This document shows positions 61,801 through 63,180 of a stretch of DNA of 64,000 nucleotides, piece after piece. Under the pieces are notes generated by a model that worked only from the letters and a program-made list of their open reading frames with translations, searched no databases and was not told where the DNA came from. The position numbers and the translations under genes were made by a program. Position 1 is the stretch's first letter. Every line of letters begins with the position of its first letter. Source of the stretch: Arcuatula senhousia (lineage: Eukaryota > Mollusca > Bivalvia > Mytilida > Mytilidae); contig OZ020307.1 of NCBI GenBank assembly GCA_963971305.1, forward strand, positions 52,945,702 through 53,009,701. The letters run 5' to 3'.

Positions 61801-62107
61801 GCTTATCTTAATTCCTTTTCATTTGCAATGTTCAAGTGTGGCATTTTGCTACATTGACTGGGGAGTTTAACGTCGTGACTATACCTAGATATAGGTCTGC
61901 AGCAACGTTAAACATTGCTACATTGTGGTTTATCTTACTTTATATACTATAATCTAGATACCTGTATGAACAAAGAAAAACTTTGTGTCACTGTGGTTGG
62001 CCTTACCCCTTGGGTAGAGAGTTATCTACTGGATGTCTGTCTGTATGAACACAGATTAAGGAGAGCATCTATCAACCCTATTCTTTCCATCTGTAATACT
62101 TTCTGAC
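2693..62107 (-). CDS. INTS1: Integrator complex subunit 1, internal 22 exons (damaged copy)
   Basis: INTS1 is the largest Integrator subunit, an alpha-helical nuclear scaffold needed for snRNA 3' cleavage and for Pol II termination near promoters. Twenty-two minus-strand exons (about 3.17 kb, some 1,050 codons) match, from memory of the human protein and in the right order, roughly its middle half of about 2,190 residues. The strongest matches are LAISNLYWKSW, LPVQCLCEFLL, ATMHILVVHAM, EEALLLPDWLKLRMIRS, LLVDWLELLDPEVV and LDFLWACLQIPKIW. All borders are GT-AG and all phases join. The N-terminal part lies beyond 64000 and the C-terminal part before 1. Reading is broken in exons 1, 3, 5, 7 and 11. 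INTS1 is essential in animals studied, so either an intact copy exists elsewhere or the lesions are errors. The 17 other exons are clean, so any decay is recent. Confidence 0.93.
2995..3080 (-). pseudogene. Decayed partial copy of INTS1 exon 22
   Basis: Just upstream of exon 22 a stretch aligns with its 5' half, including an acceptor-like CTCAG and an exact TGCCAATGTCCTAA core. In the matching frame it has two stops. It is a duplicated exon 5' end that can no longer code. Confidence 0.75.
3544..4438. mobile_element. Mutator-type MITE with CCCGTA-rich inverted ends
   Basis: Terminal inverted repeats of about 40 bp begin GGTGGTGCCTAAAATG and run into repeats of CCCGTA. A perfect 9-bp duplication TTTAAGATT flanks the element at 3535-3543 and 4439-4447. 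A 9-bp duplication and long TIRs fit the Mutator-like superfamily. The 895-bp interior has no transposase frame, so it is non-autonomous. Confidence 0.85.
4519..5054. mobile_element. piggyBac-type MITE with TTAA target sites
   Basis: Ends are inverted (GGTTCATCTGTACCTTTC and its complement) and flanked by TTAA at 4515-4518 and 5055-5058. A second inverted pair inside (AGCTGGACCTAGATAT near 4616 and its complement near 4942) makes the element a long imperfect hairpin. No coding frame is present. Confidence 0.8.
5195..5409 (-). CDS. INTS1: INTS1 exon 21
   Basis: Acceptor TTTTAAG, donor AACAG/GTATGA. It reads on from exon 20 in phase 0 with LTPQQVISVVEFIVQEVAMV and RLRCCLLMACIRENEMS, corresponding to the human segment with ELISLVELILAEAE. 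Ends in phase 2 (AG). Intact. Confidence 0.92.
5410..6022. other. INTS1: INTS1 intron, nothing else seen
   Basis: AT-rich intron without a recognisable repeat terminus or other gene. Confidence 0.6.
6023..6110 (-). CDS. INTS1: INTS1 exon 20
   Basis: Acceptor TTTTTCCTAG, donor AAAG/GTTTGT. It reads YNPSTVLDFLWACLQIPKIW, nearly matching the human DPSASLDFLWACIHVPRIW. The single leading C completes the codon begun by exon 19. Intact. Confidence 0.95.
6244..6780 (+). mobile_element. Rolling-circle-like element in opposite orientation
   Basis: The hairpin AGCTCACCTGGCC...GGCCATGTGAGCT (about 6244-6273) is followed by a GTCCGT-rich microsatellite and then by core sequence related, as its complement, to the CAGGTGAGC families. 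It is the only clear copy of this type facing away from INTS1 apart from one palindrome arm. The far end is not sharply defined. Confidence 0.55.
6781..8184. other. INTS1: INTS1 intron, no gene seen
   Basis: AT-rich; the first part is probably eroded repeat core continuing from 6780. Short open frames here have no coding character. Confidence 0.55.
8185..8451 (-). CDS. INTS1: INTS1 exon 19
   Basis: Acceptor TTTTTTACAG, donor AACAG/GTAAAA. Its 89 residues contain LLVDWLELLDPEVVKIVPEL and YLLAMLTHQTSWSSLHQCI, the best-conserved block in the window against human LLVDWLEMLDPEVV and YLLTLFTHQSSWPTLHQCI. The linker between them is Ser/Pro/Gln-rich (QQTPSGVMSPSGVNSP) and differs from human. Intact. 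Confidence 0.96.
8512..8770. repeat. 66-bp minisatellite in INTS1 intron 18
   Basis: About four copies of a 66-bp unit (containing CAGTTTGCCATATCTAATAA), the first more diverged. It lies about 60 bp upstream of the exon 19 acceptor. Both strands stay open because 66 is a multiple of three; there is no sign that it codes, and unlike the other INTS1 arrays no exon border is in the unit. Confidence 0.85.
8985..9312 (+). mobile_element. Probable 3' tail of a non-LTR retroelement
   Basis: The stretch ends GCCCCTTGAGGGCCC, GGCCAATAAACTT and a short TTGTATTTT-type repeat, the usual look of a LINE or SINE 3' end with polyadenylation signal and simple-repeat tail. No reverse transcriptase frame is visible, so it is a fragment. 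Confidence 0.45.
9371..9620 (-). repeat. Exon 18 3'-end plus donor, tandem copies
   Basis: Two further copies (about 9376-9481 and 9482-9587) of a 105-bp unit follow exon 18. Each unit carries the last ~70 bp of the exon, its donor (AACAG/GTAAAT or AACAT/GTAAAT) and ~34 bp of intron. The exon itself supplies the first copy. Confidence 0.88.
9621..9750 (-). CDS. INTS1: INTS1 exon 18
   Basis: Acceptor TTATTTTAG, donor AACAG/GTACAT. It reads IQLKADEGEHTVESLMKNCM and PKATELACTVILN, joining exon 17 (phase 1) and exon 19 (phase 2) exactly. Weakly conserved with human, but phase and position support it. Confidence 0.85.
9999..11584 (-). mobile_element. Rolling-circle-like element, GTCTTGCC-hairpin family, split by a hAT MITE
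   Basis: The left end reads CAAG next to a TGGCCA hairpin. The core is about three tandem units of ~190 bp (with GGAGCATGAAAATGGGGTCA). The right end has a GC-rich segment and a hairpin (GTCTTGCC with GGCAAGAC, about 11540-11576) before an A-rich tail. The hAT-type MITE at 10151-11012 interrupts the first unit. Confidence 0.55.
10151..11012. mobile_element. hAT-type MITE, 8-bp target duplication
   Basis: Inverted ends CAAGGGTCTGGAAA and TTTCCAGACCCTTG are flanked by a perfect 8-bp duplication GTCAAGGT at 10143-10150 and 11013-11020. TIR start CA(A/G)GG and an 8-bp duplication are hAT hallmarks. The 862-bp interior has no transposase. Confidence 0.88.
11693..11861 (-). CDS. INTS1: INTS1 exon 17
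   Basis: Acceptor TTAATTGCAG, donor AAAAG/GTGCCT (a weak donor). It reads EGLGNHLEILMQNLSNVSQK and a charged stretch with EKGTEKSDPTK. Phase 0 in, phase 1 out, matching neighbours. Poorly conserved with human here, so the call rests on phase and helical character. Confidence 0.8.
11862..12169. other. INTS1: INTS1 intron, nothing else seen
   Basis: AT-rich intron without recognisable features. Confidence 0.65.
12170..12262 (-). CDS. INTS1: INTS1 exon 16
   Basis: Acceptor TTTTTCAG, donor CACAGT/GTAAGT. It reads LMVGPERAKFMKGILTNPKS then CPLFKILVSHS, equivalent to human SMHRSHFLACPLLRQL. 31 codons in phase 0 at both ends. Intact. Confidence 0.87.
12263..13215. other. INTS1: INTS1 intron, no gene seen
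   Basis: AT-rich, with a short GT dinucleotide run near 12428-12440. No coding frame or repeat terminus was found. Confidence 0.6.
13216..13275 (-). CDS. INTS1: INTS1 exon 15
   Basis: A 60-bp micro-exon with acceptor TATTTTAG and donor GGAG/GTTAGT. It reads TISRPSNLPIVQNIVSGIME, matching the position of human PEVPGITVRVLQALATLL. Phase 0 at both ends. Confidence 0.82.
13542..13598 (-). CDS. INTS1: INTS1 exon 14
   Basis: A 57-bp micro-exon with acceptor TATTTTACAG and donor TTAACA/GTATGT. It reads VYCGKPSSDDHRNYQTLLT and links exons 13 and 15 in phase 0. It is short, so the call rests on its splice sites and phase. Confidence 0.75.
13791..17613 (-). repeat. Giant minisatellite of exon 13 3'-end plus splice donor
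   Basis: Roughly 110 head-to-tail copies of a 32-bp or 39-bp unit. On the minus strand the 39-bp unit is the last 36 bases of exon 13 (TGGGACAAAGAACAAATACA then GACACTCCTGGTTAAG) plus GTA, the start of the intron. The 32-bp form lacks 7 bases of the GGAACAA part. Nearly every copy keeps the donor core AAG/GTATGG. It fills most of the intron between exons 13 and 14. All six frames give long spurious ORFs. A 975-bp higher-order period covers the right part. Confidence 0.95.
14841..17640. repeat. 975-bp higher-order repeat inside the minisatellite
   Basis: The variant ATTTGTTTCTTGTCCCATGC recurs at 14841, 15816 and 16791, exactly 975 bp apart, and neighbouring variants recur in the same order with very few differences. 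About three copies are present, the last cut by exon 13. This marks recent amplification by unequal exchange. Confidence 0.9.
17614..17735 (-). CDS. INTS1: INTS1 exon 13
   Basis: Acceptor ATTTTAAG, donor GTTAAG/GTATGG. It reads SKDVEMKDKTVRTSGWWQKS and ends TWDKEQIQTLLVK. It starts by completing the G of exon 12 and ends in phase 0. The first half is poorly conserved; the end sits where human has EDDLAGMFLQIFP. Its last 36 bases seed the array downstream, and any of ~110 donors could in principle end it. Confidence 0.8.
18062..18268. mobile_element. TA-flanked palindromic MITE
   Basis: Ends TATACTGTGG and CCACAGTATA are inverted. Longer inner arms also pair (GGGTATCAATTTTCGTGG with CCACGAAAATTGATACCCC). 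A diverged relative lies at 56993-57092. The TA edges suggest a Tc1/mariner-driven MITE. Confidence 0.7.
18305..18446 (-). repeat. Exon 12 3'-end plus donor, tandem copies
   Basis: Two diverged copies (about 18305-18365 and 18367-18430) of the end of exon 12 and its donor region follow the exon. Each keeps TTTACCTA (complement of the donor area) and a GCAAGATMTCC core. Unit about 65 bp. Confidence 0.8.
18447..18695 (-). CDS. INTS1: INTS1 exon 12
   Basis: Acceptor ACTTTCAG, donor TTGG/GTAGGT. The 83 codons contain LQDIEPGQLLLFIPTFGIPV and YMAQLIEIQHMRGAKGGELF, clear matches to human LQDLEPQQLLLFVQSFGIPV and YMAHLVEVQHERGASGGQTF. An alternative donor (TAG/GTAAAG, 4 bases on) would not fit the phase of exon 13. 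Intact. Confidence 0.95.
18696..19123. other. INTS1: INTS1 intron, nothing else seen
   Basis: AT-rich intron; a short GAGAACTGTTATAAT motif is repeated near 18781 and 18825. No gene. Confidence 0.6.
19124..19281 (-). CDS. INTS1: INTS1 exon 11, one base missing
   Basis: Acceptor GTTTCAG, donor GTTG/GTAAGT. It starts CESQYEELLETWF in the frame set by exon 10, then must shift to continue FLLDTSEEALLLPDWLKLRM, which closely matches human. One C appears lost where TTC-CCT is expected (near 19251). Exon length, 158 instead of 159, agrees. Unshifted reading stops soon after. Either a deletion in this copy or a homopolymer error. Confidence 0.9.
19282..20205. other. INTS1: INTS1 intron, minor repeats only
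   Basis: Contains a short interspersed motif (GGGGAGTTTAA ... CTATACCTAGA...AGGTCTGCAGC at about 19852-19895, related copies near 19983 and 61858) and a piece of the long hairpin element also seen at 25745 (near 20095-20160). No gene seen. Confidence 0.55.
20206..21096 (-). mobile_element. Rolling-circle-like element, CAGGTGAGC family, interrupted
   Basis: The left end is CTAG plus the hairpin AGGCTCCCAGGAGCCT and GCTCACCTG. Core sequence resumes after an inner element at 20313 and runs to 21096, where another insertion starts. Confidence 0.7.
20313..20902 (-). mobile_element. Nested rolling-circle-like element, GGGCCC family
   Basis: Starts CTAG after an A run, with a CTGACATTGTCAG hairpin a few bases inside. 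Two core units of ~180 bp (GTCCAATTCTCAAAAT motif), a GGAC microsatellite (about 20818-20860) and a GCATCTTCGATGC hairpin ending in GGGCCCTAA complete the same architecture. Confidence 0.65.
21097..21672 (-). mobile_element. Nested rolling-circle-like element, TGCCAC-hairpin family
   Basis: Inserted in an A run inside core sequence of the CAGGTGAGC family (GTCCAAAAA ... CTGTG resumes after it). Three ~150-bp units (GTGGCCTATCTC), a GGAC microsatellite (about 21580-21612) and a strong hairpin (ATACCCTGCCAC with GTGGCAGGGTAT, about 21640-21669) follow. Confidence 0.75.
21673..22145 (-). mobile_element. CAGGTGAGC-family core fragment
   Basis: One to two units of the ~490-bp core (AACTCCTATAAGGAGT and TTGGTAGAAGACATCC motifs), continuing the element interrupted at 21097. 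Confidence 0.6.
22146..24758 (-). mobile_element. Rolling-circle-like element, CGATCGCA-hairpin family, split
   Basis: Core units of about 480 bp (TTTTGGCCCCTTTGACC and CTAATTTCT motifs) lie at 22146-22941 and 24443-24640, around an inserted element. The right end has a GAC-rich run (about 24661-24710) and the hairpin ATACGATCGCA with TGCGGTCGTAT. Confidence 0.65.
22942..24442 (-). mobile_element. Complete CAGGTGAGC-family element, nested
   Basis: Runs from CTAG plus AGGCTCCCAGGAGCCT to GGACGGACG microsatellite, hairpin TGACCCTTCGGGTCA and CAGGTGAGCTAA. It holds about three ~490-bp units. It sits in an A run of the host element, with no target duplication. Confidence 0.82.
24759..25285 (-). 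mobile_element. CAGGTGAGC-family element, left-truncated
   Basis: One core unit, a short GGACGGACGGAC, then AGCTCACATGGTCAGGTGAGCTAA. The terminal hairpin loop has lost its CCCTTCGGG part compared with the full family. Confidence 0.7.
26032..26114 (+). ncRNA. tRNA-like sequence with A and B boxes (SINE-type)
   Basis: An A box (TGGTCTAGTGG) and an exact B-box match (GTTCAAACC) are spaced about 34 bp apart. Flanks pair as an extended acceptor stem (AGTTTCCATCGG with CCGGTGGAAACT). The anticodon arm is not convincing. It looks like a tRNA-derived Pol III promoter inside a repeat, not a working tRNA. Confidence 0.5.
26729..26812 (+). ncRNA. Second tRNA-like copy, more diverged
   Basis: Same position in the second ~700-bp unit; A box TGGCCCAGTGA and B box GTTCAAATC remain, while the outer stem is weaker. 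Confidence 0.42.
30494..32338 (-). mobile_element. Nested element with ~160-bp cores (CTTG end)
   Basis: Starts CAAG plus AGGCTCCCAGGAGCCT; ends with a GAC-rich run and the hairpin TGGACCTTCGGTCCA before GGTGAGCTAA. About ten ~160-bp units (GAACATTTAAGCAAGCAACA) lie between. It splits a host unit in the run ATGGAAA/AAACAG without duplication. Confidence 0.82.
33321..34250 (-). mobile_element. Second nested ~160-bp-core element, right end missing
   Basis: Same left terminus and cores as 30494-32338 and the same kind of insertion point (ATGGAAA). It is cut at 34250 by another insertion in ACATGAAA, and its own right end is not found. Confidence 0.75.
34251..35735 (-). mobile_element. Complete CAGGTGAGC-family element
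   Basis: From CTAG/AGGCTCCCAGGAGCCT to TGACCCTTCGGGTCAGGTGAGC. Its right ~950 bp is nearly identical to 35866-36225 plus 37329-37909, showing a recent tandem duplication. Confidence 0.78.
36226..37328 (-). mobile_element. Complete CCCCCCAC-hairpin element with an empty-site partner
   Basis: Starts CTAG with a GCGAGCCGCAGCTCAC hairpin 10 bases inside, holds about five ~170-bp units, a GGAC/GGAA microsatellite and the hairpin ATACCCCCCACTT/AAGTGGGGGGTAT. The near-identical duplicate at 35150-35165 lacks it, so both borders are known: it entered a run of seven A's, leaving three on one side and four on the other, with no target duplication. Confidence 0.88.
38500..39058 (-). repeat. Exon 10 3'-end plus donor, tandem copies
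   Basis: Four further copies of a ~125-bp unit follow exon 10. The donor complement (GTATACATACATTTAGGAGG in most) recurs near 38547, 38672, 38799, 38924 and, in the exon, 39048. Each unit holds the last ~50 bp of the exon, the donor AAAT/GTATGTATACC, and intron. Confidence 0.9.
39059..39170 (-). CDS. INTS1: INTS1 exon 10
   Basis: Acceptor CTTTTTCAG, donor AAAT/GTATGT. It reads NTQDQILLQWNGGDSATMHI then LVVHAMIILLTYGPPK, matching human SQDQVFLRWSSGETATMHI and LVVHAMVILLTLGPP. Phase 1 at its end. Intact. Confidence 0.95.
39171..39638. other. INTS1: INTS1 intron, nothing else seen
   Basis: AT-rich; a possible worn repeat at 39350-39600. No gene or clear terminus. Confidence 0.55.
39639..39806 (-). 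CDS. INTS1: INTS1 exon 9
   Basis: Acceptor ATCTTTTAG, donor CATGG/GTATGT. It reads DMAQLIVERNTIISHILPEE and LKSLIMLYNTYLKKAKAPQK, equivalent to human ARLVVERSTIMSHLFSKL and LSIFSRYVRRMRQSKEG. Phase 0 both ends. Intact. Confidence 0.93.
39841..39932 (-). pseudogene. Decayed copy of the 5' half of INTS1 exon 9
   Basis: The acceptor (TTCTAG) and about 90 bp of exon 9 are repeated just upstream of the exon, with an in-frame stop near its start and several changes. It is a non-coding exon relic. Confidence 0.8.
40201..40949 (-). repeat. Exon 8 3'-end plus donor, ~12 tandem copies
   Basis: A 63-bp unit repeats about 12 times after exon 8. Each has the last ~49 bp of the exon (complement of ATCATGTGACTGAGT and CATCTAACTGCTGTAGAG) and 14 bp of intron starting GTAAGT. 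Almost every copy keeps a near-perfect donor (CTG/GTAAGT). Reading through the donor meets a TAG. Confidence 0.95.
40950..41054 (-). CDS. INTS1: INTS1 exon 8
   Basis: Acceptor TTTTTTTCAG, donor TTCTG/GTAAGT. It reads ACQIETDPSVISSYIMFLST then QSHDLTLHQLDEVVL, equivalent to human HMETDPQTISAYLIYLSQHT. Phase 0 both ends. Intact. Confidence 0.93.
41101..42156 (-). mobile_element. Full CAGGTGAGC-type element, older subfamily
   Basis: Left end AGGAGACCCCCAGGAGCCTG and GCTCACCTG; right end CTCACATGACACTTTGGGTCAGGTGAGCT split as hairpin plus terminus. It lacks the usual GGAC microsatellite. It lies about 45 bp upstream of the exon 8 acceptor. Confidence 0.7.
42200..42462 (-). mobile_element. Short rolling-circle-like element, GTCTCCCC-hairpin family
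   Basis: Left GATGTCTCCCCCCG, right a GGAC/GGAA microsatellite and the hairpin TGTCTCCCCAC/GTGGGGGGAGACA, then ATAAA. Same layout as the larger families but with only one core unit. Confidence 0.6.
42463..43931. other. AT-rich upstream region of the TRIM-like gene
   Basis: No exon seen. A good acceptor (TTCTCTTTCAG) ends at 43931, so a 5' untranslated exon and promoter probably lie somewhere here. Part of 43490-43690 resembles the AAATATCAAGTGGCTGTG repeats found at 48494-49180 and 62300-62640. Confidence 0.5.
43941..45635 (+). CDS. B-box, coiled-coil, beta-propeller protein (TRIM-like, no RING)
   Basis: A 564-residue single-exon frame. Residues 5-45 form a B-box1-like zinc site (Cys5, Cys8, Cys21, Cys24, Cys29, Cys32, His35). 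Residues 67-97 form a B-box2 (Cys67, His70, Cys78, His81, Cys86, Cys89, His94). Residues ~105-255 are a Lys/Glu-rich coiled coil. Residues ~290-564 are short beta repeats like the NHL propellers of TRIM2/3/71-type proteins. No RING precedes the first B-box, so it may not be a ubiquitin ligase by itself. Such genes are greatly expanded in bivalves and often linked to immunity; that role is inference. The ATG has a good context (AGCCATGG) and lies 10 nt after an acceptor, so the gene likely has an upstream non-coding exon. It is nested in an INTS1 intron on the opposite strand. Confidence 0.9.
   Translation: MASTCSVCPKGKKTSAPSVWCPDCHDLLCQSCTEHHKSQKDTRNHSTIPYEDYQKLPPFILKIKPYCTEHKEKYTEFCRIHDTPICIKCRKKHHQKCKDIPKIEDIVHKVKGSVLFEDTMLEMETKCGLLKQIVDDRNKNLKQLNISHKKMKAGFEETIDNLIKHLTILKHKTLCDMDTVYNKLDNDISNTIKTVQSKEEELHAILNQKEEILKYASNYQTLIGIKEMETIVNEMDIYLNELSYGGKLLKYDLKFQVNDTIEDIINGIQSLGDIQVGKSPSALSIHNTGARYLEAVKVVQTSAPVQLQLQQTIDLDGVHRYFGCCILPSGLVVIADYGKTGGDDCKVIIHKSDGSLRSTIKFGQSEGVWVVTPVDDHDVAVSYPDSGTITIIDVDSDKVVKQVKVGEGVYGLCCRGRELVCCVENKGLVRVNIDSGKVEMVMKDESVDYHAHVQVSNSLICYTCPYPTHTVTVLDTQFNVIFQYKDEAVLRFPMGVTLDDHDNIYVTGSWSNNLVLLSPDGKSCHQLLGKDDGLDSPTAVHYDSSTKKLVVVNAKGPAFIYHVG
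45636..47029. other. TRIM-like gene 3' flank and intron sequence
   Basis: Probably the 3' untranslated region at first; AATAAA occurs near 46996 but no clear polyadenylation site can be fixed. A dispersed repeat (AAAGACAAAACCAGTAAA motif) lies at about 46640-46770, with a sister copy at about 47630-47760. Confidence 0.45.
47030..47448 (-). mobile_element. CAGGTGAGC-family fragment split by a MITE
   Basis: The end of a core unit, ACAGACGGACAGAC, and the right terminus TCAGGTGAGCTAA are present, but the terminal hairpin is interrupted by the element at 47239-47415. Confidence 0.65.
47239..47415. mobile_element. Small MITE with GGCGGATCCAG inverted ends
   Basis: Ends CAGGGGCGGATCCAG and CTGGATCCGCCACTG are inverted with one mismatch. 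The 177-bp interior has two G/C runs with GGGGGTTCC that also pair. No clear target duplication, so the superfamily is uncertain. Confidence 0.72.
48017..48169 (-). CDS. INTS1: INTS1 exon 7, premature TAG
   Basis: Acceptor AAATTTCAG, donor GACAG/GTATTA. It reads GLWMVISEKPMEEMIELDYL, then a TAG at 48091-48089, then LLTDLPRIPILSKVKDQICT. Human has QWLLRDLP here, so the TAG replaces a TGG tryptophan codon. Length and both phases are normal. It could be a nonsense mutation, a base error, or an A-to-I edited codon (UAG to UGG). Confidence 0.9.
49184..52785. mobile_element. TA-flanked MITE carrying a palindromic insert
   Basis: Inverted ends CAGTAGTCCCCCC...AAGGCCACC and GGTGGCCTTATAAAGGGGAG/ACTACTG are flanked by TA at 49182-49183 and 52786-52787. 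Without the palindrome it would be about 0.8 kb. The right part (52216-52700) is AT-rich with no gene. Confidence 0.8.
49422..52215. mobile_element. 2.8-kb palindrome: inverted dimer of a rolling-circle-like element
   Basis: Both outer ends are the same terminus: CAAG plus AGGCTCCCAGGAGCCT and GCTCACCTG on the left, its complement ending CTTG on the right. The arms carry the same ~500-bp units (GGGCAATAACTCCTA) in opposite orientation and turn near 50495. The right arm (about 1.72 kb) has one unit more than the left (about 1.07 kb). The other, microsatellite-plus-hairpin terminus is absent. Confidence 0.88.
53224..53373 (-). CDS. INTS1: INTS1 exon 6
   Basis: Acceptor TTCTGTACAG, donor ATAAAA/GTGAGT. 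It reads EQLLKHLQSLVHDESTQEEP and QVLDYFLKRLSSQQPSNRLL, matching human CEVLDYFLRRLGSSQVASRVL. Phase 0 both ends. Intact. Confidence 0.94.
53374..54168. other. INTS1: INTS1 intron, nothing else seen
   Basis: AT-rich, with a short GT run near 53905-53919. No repeat terminus or gene. Confidence 0.6.
54169..54343 (-). CDS. INTS1: INTS1 exon 5, 4-bp tandem duplication
   Basis: Acceptor ACTTTCAG, donor GACAG/GTATGG. Exon 4 sets a frame reading TSKTMPWL; then AGCCAGCC (54314-54321, plus strand) adds four bases and the rest, HELVDCNEGSLQVLPVQCLC, lies in another frame. Human MPWLADLVQSSEGSLDVLPV spans the joint. Length is 175 where 171 would be in frame. Unshifted reading ends three codons later at TGA. 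Confidence 0.92.
54373..55955 (-). mobile_element. Complete rolling-circle-like element 30 bp upstream of exon 5
   Basis: Left end CAAG plus AGGCTCTCAAGAGCCT and GCTCACCTG; about three ~500-bp units (GAACAATAACTCCCACATC and relatives); GAC-rich run (55840-55905); hairpin TGGACCTTCGGTCCA; GGTGAGCTAA. It adjoins the presumed branch-point region of exon 5. Confidence 0.82.
56367..56496 (-). CDS. INTS1: INTS1 exon 4
   Basis: Acceptor CTGTTTTCAG, donor GACAA/GTAAGT. It reads GPARKPPTAVLEQIKSLNES and LCRSRQQDFILDIIQRQ, matching human PPPHILDQVKSLNQSLRLGH and LCRSRNPDFLLHIIQRQ. Intact. Confidence 0.95.
56497..57343. other. INTS1: INTS1 intron with small MITE relic
   Basis: About 56993-57092 is a worn copy of the TA-flanked MITE at 18062 (TATACTGTAGATTCATTTAT ... 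CCACAGTA). Fragments with CAAATATCAAGAGCCTGTGG near 56750 resemble the 48494 family. No gene. Confidence 0.55.
57344..57530 (-). CDS. INTS1: INTS1 exon 3, frameshift
   Basis: Acceptor ATTTACAG, donor CCAAA/GTAAGT. It starts NYVFPPSTSVVEDKLL in the frame from exon 2 and ends FETHLVAATSKVTITEANSL in a frame one base on (human GHLAAASTKQTITESSSL). Length 187 carries one base (or four) too many. A perfect TTTGTTTG (57461-57468, plus strand) sits at the switch. Unshifted reading stops at a TGA. Confidence 0.9.
57531..57991. other. INTS1: INTS1 intron, small repeat remnants
   Basis: Contains a C-run/G-run hairpin remnant (about 57910-57955, CCCCC...GGGGGTATAAAA) like the ends of the rolling-circle families. 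No gene. Confidence 0.5.
57992..58144 (-). CDS. INTS1: INTS1 exon 2
   Basis: Acceptor AATTTACAG, donor ACCAG/GTATGA. It reads YTPPTLAISNLYWKSWVILL and ENYQTLKCMMEMVMT, a near match to human PNLAISTLYWKAWPLLLV and EEYPTLKMLMEMVMT. Intact. Confidence 0.96.
58145..58513. other. INTS1: INTS1 intron, nothing else seen
   Basis: T-rich intron sequence with no recognisable feature. Confidence 0.6.
58514..61474 (-). mobile_element. Complete 2.96-kb CAGGTGAGC-family element, six core units
   Basis: Left CTAG/AGGCTCCCAGGAGCCT, right GGACGACGG run, TGACCCTTCGGGTCA hairpin and CAGGTGAGCTAA. The core marker GGTAGAGGACATCC recurs about every 490 bp (near 58853, 59345, 59835, 60325, 60817, 61309). It is the cleanest uninterrupted copy in the window. 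Confidence 0.85.
61475..62006. other. INTS1: INTS1 intron, small dispersed motif
   Basis: Holds a copy of the GGGGAGTTTAACG...CTATACCTAGA motif (about 61858-61910) shared with 19852. No gene. Confidence 0.55.
62007..62107 (-). CDS. INTS1: INTS1 exon 1 of the window, 4-bp tandem duplication
   Basis: Acceptor TTTCCACAG, donor AAGGG/GTAAGG (cut after AAGG). It reads QKVLQMERIGLIDALLNLCS, like human VLKVGRTQLIDAVLNLC, then shifts. TGTCTGTCTGT (62034-62044, plus strand) holds four extra bases; past it the matching frame reads HPVDNSLPKG, like human HPENIQLPPG. Length is 101 where 97 would be in frame. Unshifted reading ends at TAA. Earlier exons lie beyond the window. Confidence 0.92.
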
Positions 62108-63180
62108 CTGTGGAAAGATAGAATACAGATGCATTATATATATATATTATATATTGAAACACAGAAATGAACTTATTAATACCATCAATGTGTTTATAAG
62201 AATCCTACAAAGTGCCTTGTAGCATTATGTATAAAGACATGGAAGTTCAACCTTTTCAAAAGCTAATGAAATGTCTTTACAGAAAAACCATGATGCGAAG
62301 CAAAAACTAGATGGAACCTTCCACGGAAGGCACATGTCGCCTGCATATCTATGTTTGTTTCCCAAACAGGAAGTAGTTAATTTTCAGCCATAAAATTGTC
62401 TTACACCTTATAGTACTATGTGATGAAGCTACATACCAAATATCAAGAGGCTGTGGCATGTAGTTACCTGGAAAACTGTGACGAAAATTTGGCATCTATG
62501 TCCATTATATATAAAACGTTAAGTATTCGTCAAACAGGAAGTAGTTATTTTTCGGGCATAAAATCGCTTTACACCTTATAGTACTATGTGATGAAGCTAC
62601 ATACCAAATATCAAGAGGCTGTGACATGTAGTTGCTTGGAAAATTCGGCGGGTAGGCTGACACTAGCATCCCGCACCTCTCTATTGTAACGTTTTGGTGT
62701 ATTGTGACGTTCTCGTTGTTATAGCTTGAATACAATAAGAATACAACGTAGAACTGAATGCACATCTTTTTATTCTTTCCACATCGTCCCCACAACAGGG
62801 TCTCATTCTTAAGTCACAAACAAAATTTCATGACAATTTAATAAGTTGTTGCCAAGAAAACTGTTAGGAAGGTTTTGTTGCAAACAGATGGATGGACGGA
62901 AGGGACAGGACTAAACCAGAGATACATATCATCTCTGCACAATGTTAACAAGTCTTTCATTTATTCAATATTCACCATTTAATAAATTCTTGAAATCCAG
63001 CCAAAAATTTAAGAACCAATACAATACAGATAAGGGCATAAATAATGAACTATAACTTGAAATTACCTTTTAATGGTTTCAACATGATACAAAGATAGCA
63101 CTTTTAATAACAATCAATCATTTGACAAAACATTACAAAACAAAACAAAATGTTCTTCTGTGTGATAATATACACCATAA
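62108..63180. repeat. Intron with two ~190-bp repeat units
   Basis: Two units (AACAGGAAGTAGTTA ... CAAATATCAAGAGGCTGTG) at about 62360-62500 and 62530-62640, then a short GATGGATGGACGGAAGG run near 62888, resemble the 48494 family without clear termini. No exon was found. Confidence 0.5.

Noticed and set aside
61915..62106. Plus-strand frame with VVGLTPWVESYLLDVCLYEH as a coding exon
   Set aside because: The complement is INTS1 exon 1 with matching splice sites and homology; the plus frame is a shadow.
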